A stretch of DNA of 60,077 nucleotides, from positions 1-60,077 of the forward strand of contig JAAFHV010000019.1 in the NCBI GenBank assembly GCA_013297655.1, in the 5' to 3' direction. Positions 52,489-60,077 of the stretch are shown here, one piece after another (the stretch's first letter is position 1; every line of letters starts with the position of its first letter). Position numbers and translations under genes: made by a program. This DNA is from Myxococcales bacterium (GTDB lineage Bacteria; Myxococcota_A; Polyangia; Polyangiales; Polyangiaceae). Under the pieces are notes generated by a model. The model was not told where the DNA came from and searched no databases. It saw nothing but the letters and a program-made list of their open reading frames with translations.

Positions 52489-54177
52489 CTATCGCGCCGC
52501 CCGCTCCTTACCGTTCACGCCCCCCACGCCGATCAAAGCCCCGACGTACCCACTCCCGACGACGCCTCCCGCGGCGCCGGAGAGCTCCGAGCGCACGAGC
52601 TGGCCATCGAAGCAGAGCGCGAGCCACGTTCCCGGGAGCACGCAGCCGAGCCCCTGCACCGTGTCCACCGCGCCCCCGAGGCCGTCCCTCGCGTCGATTC
52701 GCGTGTACTTTGCATCGAACCTCGCATACTCGAGCTGCGCCGCCACGAACGCGCCGTACGAGAACGCCGACGAGAGCACACGCGTGTCTGCGTTGCTGCG
52801 GAAGCGGCCGGTGAGCACGGGAGACAGCCGGACGCCGACCTCGACGAGCGCCGCGCCGCGAATGTACTGGTATCCCACCTCGGTGAGCGGCAAGTCGAAT
52901 CGTGAATAGAGATATCGCTCGTTGCCTTGGAATTCGCCCCCGAAGCCGAGGCGCACGAACGGCGCATGGTGAGCGGAGACCGGCAGTCGCAACCCTACGA
53001 GCAACGCGCCCCCGAAGAGGCCGTCGACCTTGGCGCTGCCGCCGCCGAGCGCGAAGTCGAGCGCGCCGCGATAGGCCACGAGCGCGCTCTCGTCGTTGTG
53101 CGCCTCGAGGTGCCCGCCGAGCGCGAGCGACGCCGCTTCTTCTTTTGCCGCGACCGAATCCGACCGTACATAGGTGAGCCGTAGTCCGAGGACCCCGCTC
53201 CCAGGCGATCGTTCGTGGGTCGGCTTTGCCGCGGTAGCTTCTTTCGTCGGAGCGGCCGCTGCGGGCGTGCGAGCTGCAGAGTCGGGGCCGAGCGGTGACG
53301 GCGAAGGCGCCGGTGATGGCGGAGGTGCGCTCGGGGCGGCCAGGGCCTTTGCCGAGGGCGCGGGAGGCACGCTCGCGTCGCTCGACGAAGCCGGAGCCGG
53401 TGCTTCCTTGGACGGCGCCGGCGTGTCGTCGGCGGACGCGCTCGCGGCGTTCCCGACGAGGCAAACGGCCACGAGCATCGCGACGACTTTGGGGGCGATC
53501 TTCTCGCGGGCCGGCGACGACGATCGCGCTCTTTTGGCGTGCTCCGAGCGGATGATCCACTCACCGACGACCACGTTGACGAGCCACCCTGCGCCCATCG
53601 CGAAGGCGCGATTGTCCGTCGTCTCCGTCATGCCGAGGGCGCGAATGGCCAAATGGGTGAAGACCTGGGTGCCCGCCCCGAGCCCGAGCGCGTACGCGCG
53701 GATCATCCACTTGCCGTGCGCTGCGTATTGCCTCCTTCGGAGCGCCGCGACGCCGAGCACGAGGTACGACACCATCGTCGCGCCGACGATCAGACGCATC
53801 CAGAAGAGCGCCGCCCCGTCGTGCGCGCCCGGGGTGATGTTGGCGGTGAGCCACGTGCCGGACAATGCCGCGACCATGCCCGCCGAAGCCGCGACGACAC
53901 CCGCCGCTCGGTGCATCCTCGGGTGCCGCGCGCGGAGACCGGGCGCTACCTGGAGAGCGCCGATGGTCGAGAACGCACACGCGCTCACGATATGAGCGGC
54001 GAGTGGCGGAGCGACGAGGAGGAGGCGCGCGGCCTCGCTGCCCGCGGTCAGAGCGCCGGCGATCGTGGCGAGGCGGTAGAGCCCCGCGATCGTGGGCACT
54101 GCGCATAGAAGCAAGAGCGCAGTCACGAGGGCGCGATCGTTGCCTCGGACGCGGCGAGTCGGGGTCGGTTCGTTCAT
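52489..54177 (-). CDS. Fused DUF2306-like membrane protein and outer-membrane beta-barrel-like domain
   Basis: 562 aa from the ATG at 54177, one uninterrupted frame. Residues 1-212 hold about six membrane helices with an HRAAG motif near residue 90 and RAYALGLGAGTQ, as in DUF2306 membrane proteins. Residues 226-249 (KIAPKVVAMLVAVCLVGNAASASA) look exactly like a Sec signal peptide with an ASA cleavage site. A ~75-residue Pro/Ala/Ser linker follows, then a beta-rich domain (330-562) with strands such as FVRLGFGGEFQGNERYLYSRF, as in outer-membrane barrels. This may be two genes fused by loss of a stop; M234 (53478) is the only internal ATG start. A hairpin lies upstream. Confidence 0.7.
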   Translation of the reverse strand: MNEPTPTRRVRGNDRALVTALLLLCAVPTIAGLYRLATIAGALTAGSEAARLLLVAPPLAAHIVSACAFSTIGALQVAPGLRARHPRMHRAAGVVAASAGMVAALSGTWLTANITPGAHDGAALFWMRLIVGATMVSYLVLGVAALRRRQYAAHGKWMIRAYALGLGAGTQVFTHLAIRALGMTETTDNRAFAMGAGWLVNVVVGEWIIRSEHAKRARSSSPAREKIAPKVVAMLVAVCLVGNAASASADDTPAPSKEAPAPASSSDASVPPAPSAKALAAPSAPPPSPAPSPSPLGPDSAARTPAAAAPTKEATAAKPTHERSPGSGVLGLRLTYVRSDSVAAKEEAASLALGGHLEAHNDESALVAYRGALDFALGGGSAKVDGLFGGALLVGLRLPVSAHHAPFVRLGFGGEFQGNERYLYSRFDLPLTEVGYQYIRGAALVEVGVRLSPVLTGRFRSNADTRVLSSAFSYGAFVAAQLEYARFDAKYTRIDARDGLGGAVDTVQGLGCVLPGTWLALCFDGQLVRSELSGAAGGVVGSGYVGALIGVGGVNGKERAAR

Positions 54178-54251
54178 GAGGAGACTTTGGTCGTCTCCAC
54201 GTTTGCCCGGTATTGCCCGAAAGAGCGTTTCTCGCTGAGCCTTTCGAGGGA

Positions 54252-54274
54252 CGGCCGAATCGTCCTTTCGGCCG
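54252..54274 (-). terminator. Hairpin after the NarL-type regulator gene
   Basis: Perfect 8-bp stem CGGCCGAA/TTCGGCCG with a 7-nt loop, 22 nt after the response regulator stop on the minus strand. No T-tract. It may end the two-component operon before the fused membrane protein gene. Confidence 0.5.
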
Positions 54275-54296
54275 ATGGCGCCCAGCGGCGCATCGA

Positions 54297-54959
54297 TCAG
54301 CGCTCCGGTTTCGCGCGGCCGGTCTCGTAGGCCCACATCGCGATCTCGACGCGGTTTCGTGCGTCGAGCTTGCGCATCAGGCTGGCGAGGTGGGTCTTTA
54401 CCGTGCTCAGGCTCACGTAGAGGGCCTTGGCGATCTCCGCGTTGGTCAGCCCGCGCGCGACGGTGAGGAGCACCTCTTCTTCGCGCTCGGTCAAGGGCTC
54501 GAGGGGCTGTTCTATCGTGGCGCGCTTTCCTTGCGCCGCGAACGTGGACAAGAGGCGCGCCGTCACGCTCGGCGCGATCAGCGCGTCGCCCGCGGCGGCG
54601 GCGGCGACGGCCTGGAGCAGCAGCGCCGGACCCGCGTCTTTGAGCAAGAAGCCTCGCGCTCCTGCTGCGAGCGCGCCGTGCACGTACTCGTCGAGATCGA
54701 ACGTCGTGATCACGACGATGGCGAGCGGATCGGGCACTCCTTTGCCCGCGAGGATGCGCGTCGCGGCGATGCCATCGAGCTTCGGCATTCGAATATCGAA
54801 GAGGCCGACGTCTGGCTTCAGCTCGCGCGCGAGCGCGACCGCCTCCAGACCATCGCGCGCCTCGCCGACCACCTCGATCTCCGGTCGCGACCCGAGCACC
54901 ATCCGGAGGCCGGTGCGAATGAGCTCTTGGTCGTCTGCGATCAACACACGAATGCTCAT
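54297..54959 (-). CDS. NarL/FixJ-family response regulator
   Basis: 220 aa from the ATG at 54959 (MSIRVLIADDQELIRTGL). The receiver has DD, phospho-Asp in VGLFDIRMPKLDG and Lys in FLLKDAG. The LuxR-type helix-turn-helix reads LTEREEEVLLTVARGLTNAE, then LYVSLSTVKTHLASLMRKL. The ATGA overlap (54956-54959) with the upstream kinase gene shows they form a pair. This subfamily in other bacteria often controls transporters or drug and envelope stress; the target here could be the membrane protein gene downstream. Confidence 0.95.
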   Translation of the reverse strand: MSIRVLIADDQELIRTGLRMVLGSRPEIEVVGEARDGLEAVALARELKPDVGLFDIRMPKLDGIAATRILAGKGVPDPLAIVVITTFDLDEYVHGALAAGARGFLLKDAGPALLLQAVAAAAAGDALIAPSVTARLLSTFAAQGKRATIEQPLEPLTEREEEVLLTVARGLTNAEIAKALYVSLSTVKTHLASLMRKLDARNRVEIAMWAYETGRAKPER

Positions 54960-56107
54960 CGCTGTTCTCTCCGGAGTGGAATCTCTGCCGATACTTGCCA
55001 GCCACGCGCTGGGAGCGGTCCCGCCTCGAGCTTGCCGCCGAGGAGCGCGGCGCGCTCGGCCATGCCCACGAGCCCGAACCCGAGCCCAGCGCCCTTCGAG
55101 CCACGTCCGTGACCGTCGTCGGTGACGTTCACGATGATCGTGCGCGCGAGCACCCGGACGACCACCGCCGCGCAGGTCGCGTTTCTGGCATGCCGGCACG
55201 CGTTCGTAATGCCCTCTTGGGCGATGCGGTACACCGCAGTTTGCACCGCGGCGGGCACCGTGCCGACGTCGCCTTCCAGCTCGAGTGTCACGCGCAGCGA
55301 TGGGTCACTACGCGTCGCGAGCTCTTCGAGGTCGGCGAGCGTGGCGCGTGGGCCCAGCTCCGGCGCACCGTCTTCGCGGAGCGCGGTCACGATCGTGCGT
55401 AGCTCGCCGAGCGCTTTCGCGGCGACGTCCTCGATGACCCGAAGCACGGGCACCGCCTCGGCGGGACGATGCTCGGAAATGAGGATACCGCCCTGGGCTT
55501 GGAGCGCGATGGCAGACAAGTGATGGGCGACGCTGTCGTGGAGCTCGCGCGCGATTTGGGCCCGCTCGTTCGACCTCGCCGCGTCGATCTCGCGGAGCTG
55601 CGCTTTGGCGCGAAAGCGCACCATCGCCCCGATCACGGCGGGAAACAGCATCACCACCGCCGCCCCGATCGCGTCTTCGCGGCCGCGGAGCTGACCGCAG
55701 GCCGCGGTGAGGCCGTACAATCCGGCCATCACGACCAGGCCCGCGCTCGCCTCACGCCCGGCTCCCCAGCGAAAGAGCGAATAGGGCAAAACGAGGATCG
55801 CGGCGGTCGTGTGCAGATCGACGAATCCTCGCCCGAGGATCAGCTTGATGAGCGGCATGGTCGCGGCGATCGCATACGAAACGAGGATCGCGCGGAGCGG
55901 GTGCGGGCGACGCCACACGATGGGAACGATCATCGCGAGCCCCACGGCGGCGTGCAGCGCTCGGTCGTCGAGCCCGTCGCGAACGCGCGCTTCGGTCACC
56001 AGCGCGAGCGCGACGACGAGCACGAACCACCGGTCGAACGACGCGATTCCAGGCGCCGCCTGCGGCCGCGGCTCGGCCCAGAGGGAACGAAGGAGCGGGA
56101 GAACCAC
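54956..56107 (-). CDS. Sensor histidine kinase (HisKA_3 / NarX-DesK-type)
   Basis: 383 aa. Five or six membrane helices over residues about 25-170 form the sensor. The dimerisation/phosphoacceptor motif ERAQIARELHDSVAHHLSAI carries the His, and the HATPase domain has YRIAQEGITNACRHA, DDGHGRG and GFGLVGMAERAALLGG. Cognate of the NarL-type regulator. The signal is probably membrane-related. First gene of the pair; its promoter lies within the 56108-56798 gap. Confidence 0.94.
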   Translation of the reverse strand: MVLPLLRSLWAEPRPQAAPGIASFDRWFVLVVALALVTEARVRDGLDDRALHAAVGLAMIVPIVWRRPHPLRAILVSYAIAATMPLIKLILGRGFVDLHTTAAILVLPYSLFRWGAGREASAGLVVMAGLYGLTAACGQLRGREDAIGAAVVMLFPAVIGAMVRFRAKAQLREIDAARSNERAQIARELHDSVAHHLSAIALQAQGGILISEHRPAEAVPVLRVIEDVAAKALGELRTIVTALREDGAPELGPRATLADLEELATRSDPSLRVTLELEGDVGTVPAAVQTAVYRIAQEGITNACRHARNATCAAVVVRVLARTIIVNVTDDGHGRGSKGAGLGFGLVGMAERAALLGGKLEAGPLPARGWQVSAEIPLRREQR

Positions 56108-56798
56108 GAGGATGAAGCTACGTCATCCGCGCACGGCGCGGCTCGGCCGAAAGTACGGTTTTGTTTCGTTCTCGCCCTCTTGGGTCGCTGTCGCCGATGC
56201 TCGAATGGGCTCCAATCTCTTTGCGGCAGGTGCCCCGTCGAGGCGTCTCGACGCCGCTCGCGCCGTTGCCGCCGTTTGGGTCTCGCTCGGTGCACCACAC
56301 GGCGGGCTGCCTGTGAATTCCGTGCGCCAGTTGCGGCGCCGCCGTGGTCAGACACGGACGCGAGCTTCTCAATTGGGGGCCGTCGTTTCACGAGGTCGAA
56401 ATGACCGTCTCGAAGAAGCCGCTCCCCCAGGACCGTCGTGATCGTTCCTGCGGCACTCTCGGTCGCGATGACGAGCACGTTCCCGCCGGCCGCGTGAGCA
56501 CGTGCGGTTCGTGGGCGAGACGCCGTACCCGCGCCTGCACTTCACGCAGAGCGTGAAGAGCCCACACGCGCCGTGAATCGAAAGGAAAGGTTCAAAACCG
56601 GTCGCCGCCGTTCCTCGCCTTGTAGGCCGCGGGTCGATGACGACGGCCGTCGAACTTGTAAGTGACCTCACGGCTTCCTTCCATGCGCGAGCGCGCGAAA
56701 CGTGGCCTAATTCGCTTGCGCTCACCATGAACCCCGTCGCCACACAAAAAAAGAGACGCGGGTTCGTCCATCGCGGCGTGCCCGCACGTTCCCTCGGC
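56108..56798. other. Long intergenic region, possible decayed coding sequence
   Basis: 691 nt between divergent genes. An 8-bp perfect hairpin CTTCACGC/GCGTGAAG (56540-56558) lies in it. Short stretches have coding flavour in more than one frame (for example a plus-strand frame reading VRFVGETPYPRLHFTQSVKS at 56502-56561), but each is soon broken by stops. Best read as promoter DNA plus perhaps an old gene relic. Confidence 0.45.
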
Positions 56799-57929
56799 AT
56801 GACCTCCAAGCCCTTCGCCTTTGCCTTCGCCGCTGCTGCCACGCTTTCTCTCGTTCTTTCACAGGGTTGCGCCGCCAAGCTCGACCTCGAGGAGCGCGCC
56901 TGCCCCTGCGCCGAAGGGTGGACGTGCTGCCCCTCACGCAACGTATGCGTGGGCGCGGGGGAGACGTGCGACGGCCCCGGCCTCGGCGTGCTCGGCCCCG
57001 ACGGCGGCGCCCTGGGATCGCTCGGTCCTATCGGCTCGCAGAACCCGTACGAGCTCGCGAAGGCGCAGTCGGCCCGCTGCATCGTCTCCGCCGGCGACTA
57101 CGTGTATTGGCAGAACGCCGACGGGCTCGTGGTCGGTGCGCCGCGGAACGGCGGGGCGTTCAAAGTCTCCCAATTTCGCACTCCGCTCGCGGACAATCCG
57201 AAGTGCAGCCTCGCCGTCGAGGGAGACTCGCTCTTCACTACGTCGTACTCGATCGGGAAGGTCATCGAGCTCTCCCTCCGCTCGAACGGAGAGTGGCATA
57301 TCGGTGCCTCGGGCTCGCTCTTCGGCAGCGTGACGACACCCTCTTCCCTCGCGCTCACGAAAGACGCCGTCGTCGTCACGGAGTACGAGGCCGGGCGCGT
57401 GACGCTCGTCCCCCGATCGCGCGCCGCTGCCGTCGTGCTCGCCGACGGGCTCACGCGGCCCGACGAGGTGCGCGTCTATTCGTCGCCGCGCGGCACGTTC
57501 GCCTACTTCGTCGAGCGCGGCACATCCGGCGAAAAGAACGGCACGATCAAGCGCGTCGCGATGACCGCAAGCGAGGTGCCCAACGTCGTGGAGACGCTCG
57601 CGACGGGGCTCGACGGCCCCGCGAGCCCCGTCGCGGTCGACGGCCGGATCTACTTTCGCGCGGGTCACGGCCTCTACTCGATTCCACTCGACGGAGGCGC
57701 CGTCGAGGTCGTGCTCGGTGAGCGCTCGGGGCTGTCGATTGGCGCTCTCGCCCTCGCTTCCGACGGGAACCACCTCTTCTTCTCCCGTTCGTCGGGTATC
57801 GCGCGCGCGTCGCGCGACGGACGCGATGTCGTCGATCTCTACCCGAGCACGACCGCCTACGTGCTCTCGGTCGACCAAGGTCGCATCTTTTGGGCCGACA
57901 GCGCGTCCGTCTATACGGCGACCAAGTAG
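56799..57929 (+). CDS. Putative lipoprotein with Cys-rich head and propeller-like repeats
   Basis: 376 aa from the ATG at 56799 (MTSKPFAFAFAAAATLSLVLSQGC, lipobox SQGC); the frame is open from 56637. A Cys-rich head (CPCAEGWTCCPSRNVCVGAGETC) precedes repeats of the kind SAGDYVYWQNADGLVVGAP and LASDGNHLFFSRSSGIAR, typical of beta-propeller lipoproteins frequent in Polyangia. Its stop is about 43 nt before the sigma factor start, so it may or may not be co-transcribed with it. Confidence 0.8.
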   Translation: MTSKPFAFAFAAAATLSLVLSQGCAAKLDLEERACPCAEGWTCCPSRNVCVGAGETCDGPGLGVLGPDGGALGSLGPIGSQNPYELAKAQSARCIVSAGDYVYWQNADGLVVGAPRNGGAFKVSQFRTPLADNPKCSLAVEGDSLFTTSYSIGKVIELSLRSNGEWHIGASGSLFGSVTTPSSLALTKDAVVVTEYEAGRVTLVPRSRAAAVVLADGLTRPDEVRVYSSPRGTFAYFVERGTSGEKNGTIKRVAMTASEVPNVVETLATGLDGPASPVAVDGRIYFRAGHGLYSIPLDGGAVEVVLGERSGLSIGALALASDGNHLFFSRSSGIARASRDGRDVVDLYPSTTAYVLSVDQGRIFWADSASVYTATK

Positions 57930-57972
57930 CCCTTATCCTCCACGAACGGACCTCGTGATCTTCGCTTTCTTC

Positions 57973-58551
57973 ATGGCGCTCTTGCGCCCCCCGGGAGGAG
58001 CCCGCGCGACCGACGATGCGTGGGTCCTCGCGTTTCACGCCGGGGAGCGCCGCGCCCTCGAAGAGGCGTACGTGGGGCACGTGCGCGCCGTGGTCGACGA
58101 GGCGAAGAAGCTCCTTCGCACCGCGGACGCCGAGACGGTGGCGCACGAGATCTTCTGCCGCATGCTCGCGGAGGCCGCGATGCGGGAGTCGTTTCGCGGG
58201 GGGAACCTCGGCGCGTGGCTCCGCACCATCGCGCGCCGCGCGGCGATCGATCTCCTCCGCAAACGGCGCCGCGAGGAGCCCGCGCCAGACGACGACACGT
58301 GGGTCGCCGCCGATCCCGCCCGCGACGACGAGGCGCGCGACGCCAAGCGCATCGTCGAGCGCTTCCGCGCCGAGATCTTGCCCGAGAAATACGCGCCCCT
58401 CTTTCAGGTGAGGTTCCTCGAGCAGCTCCCCCAGCGCGACGCCGCCGAAAAGCTCGGGATGAGCCGCTCCACCCTCGCCTACCAGGAGACGCGCGTCCGC
58501 GAGCTCTTGACCACGTTCTTGCTCGCGACGAGCCCCGAGGGTGAATCATGA
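57973..58551 (+). CDS. ECF-type RNA polymerase sigma factor
   Basis: 192 aa from the ATG at 57973; a GTG at 57956 is out of register and the frame itself is open further upstream. Region 2 includes HEIFCRMLAEAAMR and GNLGAWLRTIARRAAIDLLRKRRRE (the conserved WL..IARN/DLLRKR core). Region 4 is FLEQLPQRDAAEKLGMSRSTLAYQETRVRELL, a helix-turn-helix. Directs RNA polymerase to a small regulon. The ATGA overlap with the next gene, an anti-sigma factor, is the classic ECF arrangement. Confidence 0.9.
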   Translation: MALLRPPGGARATDDAWVLAFHAGERRALEEAYVGHVRAVVDEAKKLLRTADAETVAHEIFCRMLAEAAMRESFRGGNLGAWLRTIARRAAIDLLRKRRREEPAPDDDTWVAADPARDDEARDAKRIVERFRAEILPEKYAPLFQVRFLEQLPQRDAAEKLGMSRSTLAYQETRVRELLTTFLLATSPEGES

Positions 58552-59336
58552 TCACGTGCATCGAGAAGGCGCTCGTCGACGCTCACTTCGAGGGCCGCAT
58601 CTCCCCGAAGGACGAGACGCGTCTGCGCGCCCACCTCCCGACGTGTGCATCTTGCACGGAGTACTACGAGCGGCGCGCGCTGTTGGCCTCGCTCGATCCC
58701 GAGGCGCTCCCTCTCGAGGAGAGGCTCGGCCGTGGGCTCGGGCTCGTGTCCGAAGACGCGGTGACCACACCCTCGGGCTCCTCACGTCCGCGTCCTCGGC
58801 TCGTCGTGGTCGCGGTCGCGCTCGTCGCGGCGGCCGCCATCGTGTTGCTCGTGCTGGCGGGGCGAAAGAAGCCGGACGACGGGTTCGCGTCGCGTGGTGG
58901 GCTCGCGAACGGCCCGCCGTACGTGCGTGTCTACACGAGCTCTGGCGGCGCCCCGAGCCCCCTCGAGGACGCAGGGCCCCTGCGCCGTGACACCGAGCTC
59001 GGGTTCGCCTACGAGAGCGTCGAGGGCAAAGGGCAGCTCATGATCTTCGGCCTCGACGAGCACGGGCACGTCTTCTGGTACCACCCGGCGTGGACCGATC
59101 CGAAGGACGATCCGGCCTCGGTACGCGTGGAGACGGGCCCCGGGCTCCACCCGCTGCGCGAGGCCATCGCCCACGATCTCGACGGGCGCACGCTCGAGAT
59201 CCACGCGCTCTTCTCGAACGCCCCTCGCACCGTGAAGGCGGTCGAGGGCGCGCTCGGTGGAAGGAGGGCGCCCCTCGGACCGCTCACGCTCCCGGATACG
59301 ACGGACGTCGTCGTGACGGTCGAGGTGGCGCCGTGA
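58548..59336 (+). CDS. Membrane-anchored anti-sigma factor
   Basis: 262 aa. The N-terminal zinc-binding anti-sigma domain shows H13 and HLPTCASC (HxxxCxxC), then a Pro/Arg linker, a single membrane helix (LVVVAVALVAAAAIVLLVLAG, residues about 85-105) and an extracytoplasmic beta domain with FAYESVEGKGQLMIFGLDEHG. Should hold the sigma factor until an envelope signal releases it. It overlaps the sigma gene by 4 nt and the caspase-like gene by 4 nt (59333-59336), so all three are co-translated. Confidence 0.88.
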   Translation: MITCIEKALVDAHFEGRISPKDETRLRAHLPTCASCTEYYERRALLASLDPEALPLEERLGRGLGLVSEDAVTTPSGSSRPRPRLVVVAVALVAAAAIVLLVLAGRKKPDDGFASRGGLANGPPYVRVYTSSGGAPSPLEDAGPLRRDTELGFAYESVEGKGQLMIFGLDEHGHVFWYHPAWTDPKDDPASVRVETGPGLHPLREAIAHDLDGRTLEIHALFSNAPRTVKAVEGALGGRRAPLGPLTLPDTTDVVVTVEVAP

Positions 59337-60077
59337 GGGCGAAGACACGCATCGTTTTTGCGGCCCTCGCGAGCCTCGCGTTCGTTGCAGGGTCGACCGA
59401 CGAGGCACGCGCAGCCGAGCCCGAGAGCGCGACGTTTGCGCTCGTCGTGGGGGTGAACACGTCGCTCGACAAGGACGTCGCGCCGCTCAAATACGCAGAC
59501 GACGACGCGGCGAGGTACTTCGATTTGTTTCGGCTCTTGGGCGCGCGCACCACGGTGCTCGCGCGGCTCGACGACAACACGAAGCGCCTCCACCCGCAGG
59601 CCGCGGCCGAGGCCCGCGAGCCCAAGAGGCCCGAGCTCGACGCGGCGATCACGCAGCTCGCCGACGATGTGGCGCGCGCAAACGCTCGCGGCGTGGAGAC
59701 CACCGTGTACGTGACGTACGCCGGGCACGGGAGCGTGGATCAGGGGCGCGGCTACGTGACGCTCGAGGACACGAAGCTCACCGGCGCAGACCTCGCGAAG
59801 GCGCTCGCGAAGGTACCTGCAAAGCGCATTCATCTCGTGGTCGACGCGTGCTCGTCGTATTTTCTCGCGTACGCGCGCGGAGCGGGAGGAAAGCGGCGCG
59901 CCGTACAAGCGTTCGCCGCCGACGCCGAGCTCGCCGCCGATCCGCGGATTGGCCTCGTTCTCTCCACGTCGTCCGCGCGCGAGAGCCACGAGTGGGACGC
60001 CTTCCAGGCCGGCGTGTTCAGTCACGAGGTGCGCTCGGGGCTCTACGGCGCGGCCGACGCCGACGGGGACGGGCGCG
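59333..60077 (+). CDS. Secreted caspase-like (C14) protease, partial
   Basis: At least 248 codons from a GTG at 59333, cut by the window edge. Signal peptide VRAKTRIVFAALASLAFVAG with a cleavage site near EARA-AE. A caspase/metacaspase fold: FALVVGVNTSLDKDVAPLKYADDDA at the start, catalytic His132 in TYAGHGSV and catalytic Cys173 in VVDACSSYFL. Both dyad residues are present, so it may be active. Signal-peptide caspase-like proteins in myxobacteria are envelope or periplasmic. Overlap with the anti-sigma gene suggests that it acts in the same regulatory circuit. Downstream domains are outside the window. Confidence 0.88.
   Translation, partial: MRAKTRIVFAALASLAFVAGSTDEARAAEPESATFALVVGVNTSLDKDVAPLKYADDDAARYFDLFRLLGARTTVLARLDDNTKRLHPQAAAEAREPKRPELDAAITQLADDVARANARGVETTVYVTYAGHGSVDQGRGYVTLEDTKLTGADLAKALAKVPAKRIHLVVDACSSYFLAYARGAGGKRRAVQAFAADAELAADPRIGLVLSTSSARESHEWDAFQAGVFSHEVRSGLYGAADADGDGR

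Overview
The window is about 60 kb of very GC-rich, strongly GC3-biased, gene-dense DNA. Gene content suggests a myxobacterium (Myxococcota, most likely Polyangia): many lipoproteins with zincin or VWA domains, dense two-component signalling, a CarH/LitR-type B12 regulator, an ECF sigma/anti-sigma/caspase-like unit and a family 2A encapsulin. The lineage is inferred from gene content; there is no rRNA here. One tRNA gene, tRNA-Arg(CCG), is present. No CRISPR array, insertion sequence or prophage was seen.

Layout. 0.2-3.3 kb (minus): an encapsulin shell gene overlapping by 14 nt a SufS-type cysteine desulfurase with a ~320-residue disordered N-terminal extension, closed by a strong terminator. 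This is a candidate sulfur-storing nanocompartment. 3.4-5.1 kb: GT39-like membrane glycosyltransferase. 5.2-8.4 kb: MerR/B12-binding regulator with the light-sensor motif W-x9-EH, an 11-bp direct-repeat operator at its start, and a divergent DCC protein plus phytoene-desaturase-like oxidoreductase. 8.5-10.6 kb: tRNA-Arg, a metzincin lipoprotein and a small membrane protein. 10.8-16.3 kb: arginine operon argC, a fused argJ-argB, argH, argF. 16.3-23.4 kb: hybrid histidine kinase, VanY-type lipoprotein, unidentified lipoprotein, Gly/Pro-rich membrane protein, SDR-type protein.

23.4-30 kb (minus): a complete phosphate operon phoB-phoR-pstS-pstC-pstA-pstB-phoU, with start/stop overlaps and a hexanucleotide repeat at the 5' end of pstC. 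30.1-34.7 kb: GT2 glycosyltransferase, second metzincin lipoprotein, tail-anchored protein, VWA lipoprotein. 34.7-38.5 kb (minus): fadI-fadJ beta-oxidation operon with a FadR(TetR)-like palindrome upstream. 38.7-50 kb: mostly unidentified secreted or lipid-anchored proteins, a Tat-exported LigB/DODA-like protein, an Rpn-type nuclease with a tandem copy of its 3' end, and a TetR regulator. 50-54.2 kb: Nei/Fpg glycosylase, two head-to-head gene remnants, and an inner-membrane/outer-membrane-like fusion ORF. 54.3-56.1 kb: NarL-type response regulator and histidine kinase. 56.8-60.1 kb: propeller-like lipoprotein, then overlapping sigma factor, anti-sigma factor and a caspase-like protease that runs off the right edge.

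The strongest candidates for unusual biology are the encapsulin/desulfurase pair, the CarH-like switch with its visible operator, the ArgJ-ArgB fusion, and the sigma/anti-sigma/caspase unit.
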